The translations under genes were made by a program, and so were the position numbers. This document shows, in pieces, positions 1 to 7,446 of a DNA stretch of 64,000 nucleotides. This DNA comes from Ignavibacteriales bacterium (GTDB taxonomy: Bacteria > Bacteroidota > Ignavibacteria > Ignavibacteriales > Ignavibacteriaceae), in NCBI GenBank assembly GCA_016700155.1, contig CP065001.1:2976001-3040000 (forward strand), in the 5' to 3' direction. The notes under the pieces were generated by a model. That model was not told where the DNA came from. It made no database searches and saw only the letters and a list, made by a program, of their open reading frames with translations. The first letter of the stretch is position 1; each line of letters begins with the position of its first letter.

Positions 1-1
1 C

Positions 2-553
2 TCGCACATCGAAGAGATGGCAAAGTACTCGGAAAATCTTTTCAATTCAGAAGTGCCCGACCAGAACAACTTCCTTAAAATGAAACCGCTTGAAGTCCGC
101 TGCGACGAGATCTCATCCAAGATCACCAAAAGATTAAACAAAACATTTATAACACCATTTGACCGCGAAGATATATTCGCACTCATCAAAAGACTTGATG
201 ATGTAAGCGATATGCTTCTCGGTGCTGCTGCAAGGGTTGATACTTTCAATCTTACAAAAAAAATAAAATACGCTGATAAGATGGCAGCTATAATTCATCA
301 GCAGGTTATTGAACTTGGAAAAGCAATACAGGATCTGAAAATCAGAAGTATAAATGAATGCAAAGCAGTGAAAGATCTTGAGTCAGAAGCAGACAAAGTT
401 TACCAGCAGGCTATGAAAGAATTATTCGTTGATGAAACGAACGCAGTTGAACTGATAAAGAAAAAAGAAATCCTCGATCTGTTAGAGAGGATTTGTGACA
501 GATGCCAGTCAACAGCAAATGTAATTCTTTCAATCTTCATCAAAAACGCCTGA
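2..553 (+). CDS. DUF47 family PhoU-like protein (5' truncated by window edge)
   Basis: This is a helical PhoU-like protein of the DUF47 family, which usually accompanies PiT phosphate transporters and is thought to control them. The motif NKTFITPFDREDIFAL (about residues 41-56 from the first visible Met) and the following LDDVSDMLLGAA are hallmarks of the family. The reading frame stays open from base 2 upstream of the ATG at 17, and 178 residues is shorter than the usual ~205-215, so the true start most likely lies before the window. It ends 6 bases before the PiT gene, so the two are probably co-transcribed. Family assignment is strong; the regulatory role is family knowledge. Confidence 0.9.
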   Translation, partial: SHIEEMAKYSENLFNSEVPDQNNFLKMKPLEVRCDEISSKITKRLNKTFITPFDREDIFALIKRLDDVSDMLLGAAARVDTFNLTKKIKYADKMAAIIHQQVIELGKAIQDLKIRSINECKAVKDLESEADKVYQQAMKELFVDETNAVELIKKKEILDLLERICDRCQSTANVILSIFIKNA

Positions 554-559
554 CATATT

Positions 560-1561
560 ATGGAAATTGTAATTCTGATTATTGTACTCGCTTTAGTGTT
601 CGATTTTTATAATGGAATGAACGATGCCGCAAATTCAATTGCGACAATAGTATCAACAAGAGTTTTAACACCATTACAGGCTGTTGCCTGGGCAGCCTTT
701 TTTAATTTTATAGCTGCATTTGCATTTGGTGTCAGCGTTGCAACAACGATTGGCAAGGGTATTGTCGATGTAAGTATGGTCGATAACTTTGTCATCTTTT
801 CTGGTTTGATAGGCGCCATACTGCTCACTGCTACGGCAACACATTTTGGACTACCGATTAGTGTATCACATGCAATCATCGGAGGCTATGGCGGTGCTGC
901 TCTGATTAAAGGAGGCGTTGCCGCAATTATAGTATCTGGTTATACCAAAGTTCTCATCTTCATTTTTCTCGCCCCGATGCTTGGCATGTTTATGGCGTAC
1001 TTTTTTTCAATTATTACAATGTGGATTGTACGGAAAATGAATCCCAGAAAGGTTGATCACTATTTCCGAAAACTACAGCTTGTATCTGCCGCAATTTATA
1101 GTCTGAGCCATGGTTCAAATGATGCTCAAAAAACCATTGGAATTATAACCATAGTTTTATTTACGAATCAAATGCTTGGTAACACATTTTATGTTCCATT
1201 CTGGGTAATAATAACAAGCCACGCCGTAATTGCCTTAGGCACTTTACTTGGCGGTTGGAAAGTTATTAAGACATTAGGTATGCGTGTTACAAAGTTGACT
1301 CCATTCGGAGGATTTAGCGCCGAAACTTCAGCAGGCTTAACAATTATCTGGGCAACTTTACTTGGTGTTCCCGTCAGTACAACCCACACAATAACAGGTT
1401 CAATTATAGGTGTTGGTTCCGTAAAAGGATTTTCAGCAGTAAGATGGGGAGTAGCAAGAAATATTTTATGGGCATGGGTGCTAACAATTCCGCTCTCAGC
1501 AGGATTTGCTATGCTGACTTATCTGTTAGCAACTAACGTAGTTGGATGGTTTGCAGGTTAA
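560..1561 (+). CDS. pit: PiT family inorganic phosphate transporter
   Basis: This inner-membrane protein imports inorganic phosphate by ion symport. The 333-residue protein is almost entirely hydrophobic helices. It carries the duplicated PiT signature: GMNDAANSIATIV near the N-terminus (residues ~19-31) and GSNDAQKTIGII in the second half, plus GVPVSTTHTITGSIIG near the C-terminus. The length fits compact bacterial PiT proteins. It lies directly downstream of the DUF47 gene, the standard pairing. Its TAA stop overlaps the stop of the convergent DUF2520 gene, leaving no intergenic space for a conventional terminator. Ion specificity (H+ or Na+) cannot be told from the sequence. Confidence 0.95.
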   Translation: MEIVILIIVLALVFDFYNGMNDAANSIATIVSTRVLTPLQAVAWAAFFNFIAAFAFGVSVATTIGKGIVDVSMVDNFVIFSGLIGAILLTATATHFGLPISVSHAIIGGYGGAALIKGGVAAIIVSGYTKVLIFIFLAPMLGMFMAYFFSIITMWIVRKMNPRKVDHYFRKLQLVSAAIYSLSHGSNDAQKTIGIITIVLFTNQMLGNTFYVPFWVIITSHAVIALGTLLGGWKVIKTLGMRVTKLTPFGGFSAETSAGLTIIWATLLGVPVSTTHTITGSIIGVGSVKGFSAVRWGVARNILWAWVLTIPLSAGFAMLTYLLATNVVGWFAG

Positions 1562-2478
1562 AACTTAATCTTTTTGATTTGGGTTTGAAGTAAAGTTTTT
1601 ATTTTTTTTTGAGACGACGAAAGTTTACCTGTTTTATTTTCTGCTACCTGAACTAATATTAAAGACTGAACCAGGTAGCTGAGATTTATTAGCTTTAACA
1701 AATTTTTATTTGCACTCTTAATACTTACTGATCTCAGATCTCTTAGATGCTTTTCTATTGTATTCAAATCCCCTCTTTCAACAGGACCTGAGAGTGATTT
1801 AGAAACCCCGTACTTCTCAACGTTTGCTAAGGTTTTCTCAGCAATTGGTCCCAGTAATTTGTATGAAGACATATCTGAATTAGTTTGTTTGAAAACTGTA
1901 TCTGCTGAATAAAAATTTCCTGTAAGAAAATTCGCCGCAAAAACTCCGGAAAGATGATACAAAGACTTTTGCTCAGAATAAATTTTGAATGGCTTTAACG
2001 CAACTGACTTTGCGACACTGAATAATAATTTTTCAGTTTTTGAATTATCACTCTCAATTGCTGCAAAACAATTTTTTATGCTAACGATTTTTTTTGATGG
2101 GAATGTCTGCATAATATGAACTGAACCGGTTGAAGCTCCTTTTTGTCTCAACGCATAAAGCGCATCGATATTTTCAGAGCCACTCAGATGAATAAAAGTT
2201 TTTCCCTCAAAATTTATTTTCAGCTTACTGATCTTTGCTGAAACTTTTTCTATCTGATCATCTGGCAAAGCAAGAATGATTAAATCCGATGTTGGCGGGA
2301 TATCTTTCAAATTATCAGAATAATTTTTTACAGAAAGTTTTTTTGCAAGACTACGAGCAGAGCTAATACTTCTGCTTATCACACTTTCGATGCTATATTT
2401 TGGTAGAAGACTAATTGACAGTGAATGAGCAATCTTTCCTGCGCCGATAAATGTGATATTCAGTTTTTTCTTTTTCAA
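1558..2478 (-). CDS. Rossmann-like and DUF2520 domain-containing protein
   Basis: This is a 306-residue protein with an N-terminal NAD(P)-binding Rossmann fold, seen in ITFIGAGKIAHSLSISL (residues ~8-24). The C-terminal helical half fits DUF2520, and the whole resembles the F420/NADP oxidoreductase and pyrroline-5-carboxylate reductase superfamily. LIILALPDDQIEKV is the usual strand after the dinucleotide fold. Substrate and reaction are unknown. It is the last gene of a minus-strand operon, starting immediately after the AmrB stop (no gap). The 3' end overlaps the convergent PiT gene by four bases. Confidence 0.85.
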   Translation of the reverse strand: MKKKKLNITFIGAGKIAHSLSISLLPKYSIESVISRSISSARSLAKKLSVKNYSDNLKDIPPTSDLIILALPDDQIEKVSAKISKLKINFEGKTFIHLSGSENIDALYALRQKGASTGSVHIMQTFPSKKIVSIKNCFAAIESDNSKTEKLLFSVAKSVALKPFKIYSEQKSLYHLSGVFAANFLTGNFYSADTVFKQTNSDMSSYKLLGPIAEKTLANVEKYGVSKSLSGPVERGDLNTIEKHLRDLRSVSIKSANKNLLKLINLSYLVQSLILVQVAENKTGKLSSSQKKIKTLLQTQIKKIKF

Positions 2479-3300
2479 TCATTCACCATAGACTACTGCC
2501 GATAAATATCCGACAACCTGGTTCAGGTCGCCGCTTGTTTCACCTGAGTCATTTCTATTCAACACTTTTGATTTGCTATAATTTAAAATCTCTGCAGCTT
2601 TCATCATTACTGCAATCGGTCCGCCGCCGCATGCTTCACACTTCCCGCTTTCAAGATTTCTTATCAATGAATCATAATCAAATTCATTAATATTTTTTTC
2701 AACAATTGAATCCATGCTATTTGCTTTTATCCTGTTGTAGTAATGCGAAAGGTCTGAGCTCGCAACTATTAAAGTTTTTTCATCGACAGAATTTGAAATT
2801 TGTGCAGCAAGTTCATCAATGAATGGTTTACCCTGGTCACCCATTACAACCGGAACGATTGAAAAATCCTTCAGCACACTTTGCAGGAATGGAAGCTGCA
2901 CTTCAACTGCATGTTCATCACCGTGACCTTTTACACCACGAAAAATTGTTTTACTTCCATCACAAATTTTTTGCGACATAGTTTCATTAATTTTCAATTT
3001 ACCAAGCGGAGTTTCATAAGCTGTTCCTTCGTAAATACAACTTCCCGGGAAATATTCTCTGTGACTCGGTGAAATTATTATTACAGTTTCATAATTCTTA
3101 TTAAGTAAAAGGTTAAATCCATACGAGGCAGTTTTTCCTGAATAGATATATCCCGCGTGAGGTGAAACAATACCGAATATTTTTTCGTAAGCTTTTTCCG
3201 GCTTTGTAATATCAAGCATCAATGAAATTTCTTTTTTCAAAGATTGAGGATTTCCCGGATAAAAATATCCCGCGACTGCAGGCTTACGGATCTTTTCCAC
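2479..3300 (-). CDS. amrB: AmmeMemoRadiSam system protein B (MEMO1 family)
   Basis: This MEMO1-fold protein is related to class III extradiol dioxygenases. Visible family motifs are RKPAVAGYFYPGNP at the N-terminus, SPHAGYIYSGKTA (putative metal His), SPSHREYFPG, GDEHAVEVQLPFLQ and ASSDLSHYY. The C-terminal CEACGGGPIAVMM holds the cysteine region conserved in MEMO proteins. Length (273 residues) is normal. It sits one base downstream of amrA in the same operon. In many genomes a radical-SAM partner (AmrS) completes the set, but none lies in this window. The molecular function in bacteria is unsettled. Confidence 0.92.
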   Translation of the reverse strand: MEKIRKPAVAGYFYPGNPQSLKKEISLMLDITKPEKAYEKIFGIVSPHAGYIYSGKTASYGFNLLLNKNYETVIIISPSHREYFPGSCIYEGTAYETPLGKLKINETMSQKICDGSKTIFRGVKGHGDEHAVEVQLPFLQSVLKDFSIVPVVMGDQGKPFIDELAAQISNSVDEKTLIVASSDLSHYYNRIKANSMDSIVEKNINEFDYDSLIRNLESGKCEACGGGPIAVMMKAAEILNYSKSKVLNRNDSGETSGDLNQVVGYLSAVVYGE

Positions 3301-3301
3301 G

Positions 3302-3859
3302 CTAATCCCTCATTTCCTTTTCTGAAAATATCGTCGCTGTAAAAACTTTAATGTTCAGCTTCCGTTCTTTCCAGGTATTTTTTTTCATTCCGGCTTTTTC
3401 ACAAAGTGATGATAAAAACATGTCTCTGTCATAGTTATGTTCAACTGCTACCTGAGGAAGCAGCAATGCCCTGTTTCGCTCATCAAGTAGAAGTCCGTGC
3501 TTACCGATTTCTATTTCACTGTAATCGGAGATGGGAACGGGGATTGAAAGAACACTTATTTCAATGTCAATAAATTTAAACTCTGTTTTATTCAAAGAAG
3601 GAAATCTCGGATCATTAAAAGCCGCCTGCATAGCTGCATCACTTATGGTATCGTATAACGGCATATCGGACATAATGTAACCGATACATCCTCTCAACTC
3701 GCCATCAATTGTTAATGTGACAAACGCACCCGCATTCTCTTTCAGTGAAGGATAATGTATGAAGTCAATTTTTTCGGGCGATGATTCTCCAAACGCGAAC
3801 AGGATTGACTGTCTTGCAGCTTTGAGTAAAATCAGTTTTTCTTCTTTAGTCAAGTTCAT
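3302..3859 (-). CDS. amrA: AmmeMemoRadiSam system protein A (AMMECR1 family)
   Basis: This is a 185-residue AMMECR1-domain protein. The signature is FVTLTIDGELRGCIGYI (residues ~47-63), containing the invariant LRGCIG, followed by AAMQAAFNDPRFPSL and the typical IEISVLSIPVPI strand. Cytosolic, with no signal peptide. It lies between the DUF4905-like gene (5-base gap) and amrB (1-base gap), so it is clearly in one transcription unit. Linkage of A and B is the known conserved arrangement. The biochemical role is unknown, though a redox or lipid role has been proposed for the family. Confidence 0.93.
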   Translation of the reverse strand: MNLTKEEKLILLKAARQSILFAFGESSPEKIDFIHYPSLKENAGAFVTLTIDGELRGCIGYIMSDMPLYDTISDAAMQAAFNDPRFPSLNKTEFKFIDIEISVLSIPVPISDYSEIEIGKHGLLLDERNRALLLPQVAVEHNYDRDMFLSSLCEKAGMKKNTWKERKLNIKVFTATIFSEKEMRD

Positions 3860-3864
3860 TTTTT

Positions 3865-4692
3865 TTAACTATGAAACTGAACAAACAATAACTTCATTTT
3901 TATTTTTAAAAGGAAGAGAGTATCGTCAATCATAAAAAATGAATCCGGTATAAGAGCCTTTATTTTTTTGTTCAATACTTCTTCAAAAATATTCTTTCCG
4001 GAATTAATATCAATCGTAATAAATTTATTATTCAAAAGATTTTCATCAGCGGCTTCATGAAAATTGCACATGAGAACAGAGTTATAAATCATAAAATCAA
4101 TTTTACCAATTACTACGTAATCCGTCCGGACCTGTTGTAAAAAAGATTTAACATCATCATCAACTTCTGAAAGTTCTGAAAATGATTCGGGGAATAAATA
4201 ATTGTTCTCAGTCTGCCTTGAAAGATTATTCTTCAACTGGTTAACAAGTTTGTGGTCTTCACCAAGATCATCGAGGAATTGCCCTGTTTTAATATTTACA
4301 GTAAAATAATTTCGTCCTTCGAAGGATTGCTTGTAACAAAATATTTTTTCGTGTGTTGAATAAAGAAAATTAAACTCATCATTCTCCCACAATATTTTTT
4401 TTGAACCGATATCAAAAGCAATTATACCTTTGTGAACAGGCATATCAGGCTTTAAAAACTTATGAAAAAGAATAACATCATTTTCAACAGCTTCAATTCC
4501 TGTCCAGAATTTTTCATCAAGCTGAAAGTTTGAAAATATTTTTTTGCCCGTATCGATCTCAACACAATTGTAAAATGCTTCCTTGTTTTTAAGATCACGC
4601 TCTTCAATAACAATCTTAGAAGACTTTGTAGGAATAAGTCTCCATATCTCTCTTCCGTTAGTGAAGTTATATTTTTTTTTGATTCGGGGCAT
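3865..4692 (-). CDS. DUF4905-like hypothetical protein
   Basis: This is a 275-residue soluble-looking protein with repeated short beta-strand motifs of the type YNCVEIDTGKKIFSN, GIIAFDIGSKKILWEND and FITIDINSGKNIFEE. These resemble irregular propeller blades (PQQ or WD-like: value, then 'D..G..'). The pattern matches DUF4905 of Bacteroidota as far as memory allows, with moderate confidence. No signal peptide or membrane segment. It is the first gene of the tight minus-strand operon with amrA, amrB and the DUF2520 gene, 77 bases below the tryptophanase stop and behind that gene's terminator. Function unknown. Confidence 0.65.
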   Translation of the reverse strand: MPRIKKKYNFTNGREIWRLIPTKSSKIVIEERDLKNKEAFYNCVEIDTGKKIFSNFQLDEKFWTGIEAVENDVILFHKFLKPDMPVHKGIIAFDIGSKKILWENDEFNFLYSTHEKIFCYKQSFEGRNYFTVNIKTGQFLDDLGEDHKLVNQLKNNLSRQTENNYLFPESFSELSEVDDDVKSFLQQVRTDYVVIGKIDFMIYNSVLMCNFHEAADENLLNNKFITIDINSGKNIFEEVLNKKIKALIPDSFFMIDDTLFLLKIKMKLLFVQFHS

Positions 4693-4723
4693 TGATGATT
4701 GACAGATTATTTTATAAACAAAA

Positions 4724-4750
4724 TGTCACACCCGGATTTTGAGTGTGACA
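4724..4750 (-). terminator. Rho-independent terminator downstream of tnaA
   Basis: On the minus strand the arms TGTCACAC and GTGTGACA form an 8-bp perfect stem around an 11-base loop, followed by TTTTGTTTAT. It starts 20 bases past the tryptophanase stop and separates it from the DUF4905-like operon. Confidence 0.75.
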
Positions 4751-4769
4751 AAAAAAACAGTAATGCGGA

Positions 4770-6140
4770 TTAAAGCTTTTCAAACCGTGCTGTAAAGTGC
4801 CGCAGCATCGGGGCTTCGTAAGTAATTTTATAACCTTTCATAAAATTTCTTTTACGGAATACTTCAAGAATAACTTCAAGTACATAATCAATGTGACTTT
4901 GTGTATAAACTCTTCTTGGTATTGCAAGACGAACAAGTTCCATCGGAGGAGGAATTAATTTTCCATTCTTATCATATTTACCAAACATTACACTTCCGAT
5001 TTCAACCGCACGGATTCCGCCTTCAATATAAAGTTCACATACAACTGATTGTCCGGGAAATTGTTCCGAAGGAATTTCAGGTAAAAATCTTTTTGCATCA
5101 ATGTATATTGCGTGACCACCAGGTGGTTCAATAATAGGAACACCTGCCGCGACCATTTTTTCGCCGAGATATTCAACGCTTCTTATCCTGTACTGCAGGT
5201 AGTGTTCGTCTAGAATTTCTTCAAGACCTTGCGCGACCGCTTCAAGATCACGTCCTGCAAGTCCGCCGTAAGTTGGAAAACCTTCAGTAACTATCAGAAG
5301 ATTTCTGCATTTCATTGCAAGCTCTTCGTCATTAATTGCTAGGAAACCTCCGATGTTTACAAGCGCGTCTTTCTTGGCACTCATTGTTGCACCGTCAGCA
5401 TACGAAAACATTTCTTGAGCAATTTCTAAAAGTGATTTTTCTTCGTAACCTTTTTCTCTGCGTTTGATGAAGTATGCGTTCTCTGCAAATCTGCATGCGT
5501 CAATGAATAATGGAATTCCATATTTTTTGCATACAGCTTTTACTTCACGGATATTCTGCATTGAAACTGGCTGACCACCGCCTGAATTGTTTGTAACGGT
5601 GACCATACACAACGGAATATTTTCTTTTCCTTTTTCTTTTATGAATGCTTCAAGTTTTTCAACATCCATATTTCCTTTAAAGTCCGCGCGTTGTTCTGGG
5701 TGTTTGCCGACCTCTGTAATTAAATCAGTTGCTTCGGCTCCGGTGAATTCAATGTTGGCGCGCGTGGTATCGAAGTGAGTGTTATTTGGAAAATATTTTC
5801 CCGGTCCGCCAACGATTGAAAATAATATTTTCTCAGCGGCTCTTCCCTGGTGAGTGGGAATAATAAAATTGAGTCCTGTAATATTTTTCACGGCAGATTC
5901 AAACCTGTAAAAACTTTTTGAACCGGCATAAGCTTCGTCGCCTTCCATAATCCCAGCCCATTGTTTGGAACTCATTGCTGAAGTTCCGCTGTCTGTAAGC
6001 AGATCAATTAATACATCATCTGCATGAAGTAGAAACGTATTATAGCCGGCATCTTCGAGAAGTTTTATTCTTTCTTCTTTTGTTGTAAAACGGATTGGCT
6101 CAACTGATTTGATTTTGAAAGGTTCAATAATTGTTTTCAT
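4770..6140 (-). CDS. tnaA: tryptophanase (tryptophan indole-lyase)
   Basis: This PLP enzyme cleaves L-tryptophan to indole, pyruvate and ammonia. The protein has 456 residues and is full length for the tryptophanase / tyrosine phenol-lyase family. IPTHQGRAAEKI and the PLP lysine in TMSAKKDALVNIGG (Lys257) are present. Two positions favour tryptophanase over tyrosine phenol-lyase. Asp124 in FDTTRAN stands where phenol-lyases have Thr, and the C-terminal RAVEIGS has Ile where phenol-lyases have Arg (MERG). The start has an AAGGA site six bases upstream. No upstream TnaC-like leader peptide was recognised. Confidence 0.92.
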   Translation of the reverse strand: MKTIIEPFKIKSVEPIRFTTKEERIKLLEDAGYNTFLLHADDVLIDLLTDSGTSAMSSKQWAGIMEGDEAYAGSKSFYRFESAVKNITGLNFIIPTHQGRAAEKILFSIVGGPGKYFPNNTHFDTTRANIEFTGAEATDLITEVGKHPEQRADFKGNMDVEKLEAFIKEKGKENIPLCMVTVTNNSGGGQPVSMQNIREVKAVCKKYGIPLFIDACRFAENAYFIKRREKGYEEKSLLEIAQEMFSYADGATMSAKKDALVNIGGFLAINDEELAMKCRNLLIVTEGFPTYGGLAGRDLEAVAQGLEEILDEHYLQYRIRSVEYLGEKMVAAGVPIIEPPGGHAIYIDAKRFLPEIPSEQFPGQSVVCELYIEGGIRAVEIGSVMFGKYDKNGKLIPPPMELVRLAIPRRVYTQSHIDYVLEVILEVFRKRNFMKGYKITYEAPMLRHFTARFEKL

Positions 6141-6317
6141 AATTATCCTTGAATAGAGTCCACAAATAATAATAATTTTCCTTCCCCAATTTAATAAACC
6201 GGAGTGGTCTTTGCTTGAGTTTCTTTATTTAATGATATGATCATTTTTTTATTGCCTTTTTAACCTGTGTTAGATAAGTTTTTTTAACTCTAATTATCAA
6301 TTATTTAGGAGATGAAG

Positions 6318-7139
6318 ATGAACGAGTTTGATACCGCGAATCCTGAACAAAATATCCCTGAAGAACAGGAGTTAAGTCATACCGATAAAATGGTAGGGGT
6401 TTTTACTGAACCGGCAGCGATTTATACCAGCACAGCAAAATTTCCTTTGAGGACGATTGATTGGCTTCTTCCATTTATAATTCTGTTAGCACTCGTAGCG
6501 ATATCACAAGTGATTGTTACAAGTAATCCGGAAATTGCTTACCAGATTAAACAGAAACAGATGGAACAAATTGAAAAGAATTTTGCGGACGCTGTTGAAA
6601 AAGGTCAGATGACGCAGGAGCAGGCTGACCAGCAGATGGAAAGAATACAGGAACAAATGGAATCGTTCGGAGGAGGGATTGGAAAAGTTATTCAGGTAGT
6701 TTCAATATTTATAGTTGGATTCATTTTCTTTTTTATTGTAAGCGGAATCTGGTTCCTTCTCTCAAAGTTTGCCTTAAAGGGAGACGGCACTTACGTTTCG
6801 GCACTTGTGGCATCCGGATTAACAGCGTACATATCAATGATCCAGGTACTGGTCACAACAATACTTGCTATTGTAATGGGAAGATTGGTTAGCGATACAA
6901 GTGTTGCATCACTGATGAATATTGATAAAACAAATATCACCGGATTTTTATTAAGCAAGCTTGATGTATTCTCTATCTGGGCTTATGCAGTACTCGGTAT
7001 AGGTCTTGCAAAATTGTTTAAATCAGAATCAACCGGGAAATATATAATCATGGTATTTGCAGTATGGTTGATCTGGAGTTTAATTGTATTTGTAATTTCG
7101 AAGGCAGTTCCATTCCTGAGTTTCCTTGGCGGTTATTAA
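6318..7139 (+). CDS. YIP1 family membrane protein
   Basis: This is a ~273-residue inner-membrane protein with five hydrophobic segments. After a charged N-terminus comes a first helix (TIDWLLPFIILLALVAISQV), then a glutamine/glutamate-rich amphipathic loop (QIKQKQMEQIEKNFADAVEK). Four further helices form the Yip1 domain. An upstream ATG at 6312 abuts the AGGAG at 6307-6311, so the ATG at 6318, six bases downstream, is preferred. The gene is monocistronic, diverges from tnaA and is followed by a strong terminator. Yip1 relatives act in membrane trafficking in eukaryotes; the bacterial role is unknown. Confidence 0.85.
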   Translation: MNEFDTANPEQNIPEEQELSHTDKMVGVFTEPAAIYTSTAKFPLRTIDWLLPFIILLALVAISQVIVTSNPEIAYQIKQKQMEQIEKNFADAVEKGQMTQEQADQQMERIQEQMESFGGGIGKVIQVVSIFIVGFIFFFIVSGIWFLLSKFALKGDGTYVSALVASGLTAYISMIQVLVTTILAIVMGRLVSDTSVASLMNIDKTNITGFLLSKLDVFSIWAYAVLGIGLAKLFKSESTGKYIIMVFAVWLIWSLIVFVISKAVPFLSFLGGY

Positions 7140-7146
7140 TTTTTTC

Positions 7147-7185
7147 AAATGAGACTCACTTCTAAAGTGAGTCTCATTTTCTTTT
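7147..7185 (+). terminator. Strong Rho-independent terminator after the YIP1 gene
   Basis: Arms AAATGAGACTCACT (7147-7160) and AGTGAGTCTCATTT (7166-7179) form a perfect 14-bp stem with a 5-base loop, followed by a T-rich tail to 7185. It lies just after the stop at 7139. Confidence 0.9.
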
Positions 7186-7189
7186 GAAA

Positions 7190-7446
7190 AATTCTTGACT
7201 TCTGAAATTTCGTTCCCTAAGTTCACAACCAGTAAGTGTGCTGTTCCACTGAATTCCCGATAACTCTTTTCTAATATCTGCTCAAATATTCTTTTCCGGG
7301 CGACGCACACTTTGTTTCTCAAGGTCTCTCAGTTCCTGGTCCTTAGTCAGTTGGAAAATCTAATTCATTCAATAAACCGGATGTAACCTGTAAAGTGTTA
7401 ACACTCAGTTTTTTATTAAGAAAGAATTCAGAAAAAAGGAGATCAC
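7190..7446 (+). other. Intergenic leader of the GMC-patatin cluster
   Basis: The gap between the YIP1 stop and the next start (about 307 bases) holds the terminator and then this stretch without a recognisable gene. The visible elements are a TTGACT hexamer near 7195, a 12-bp palindrome at 7394-7405 (listed separately) and a good ribosome site AAGGAG at 7436-7441, five bases before the ATG at 7447. A promoter is expected here, but its exact boxes cannot be fixed by eye. Confidence 0.5.
7394..7405. promoter_or_regulatory. 12-bp perfect palindrome, possible operator
   Basis: AGTGTTAACACT is its own reverse complement and lies 42-53 bases upstream of the start of the GMC fusion gene. The position suits a repressor or activator site for the whole cluster. 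A partial copy (GTTAACACT) overlaps the ribosome-site region of the YkuD-like gene at 14849-14857, which may be chance. Confidence 0.4.

Noticed and set aside
607..879. Open frame on the opposite strand of the PiT gene
   Set aside because: A shadow of a long conserved gene; no ribosome site or family resemblance.
4770..6140. Tyrosine phenol-lyase instead of tryptophanase
   Set aside because: Asp124 and Ile in the RAVEIGS motif match tryptophanase, while phenol-lyases have Thr and Arg there.
7190..7446. Possible tRNA or small RNA gene in the long gap
   Set aside because: No cloverleaf arms or GTTCGANTC-type T loop were found. Only a palindrome and a ribosome site are visible.
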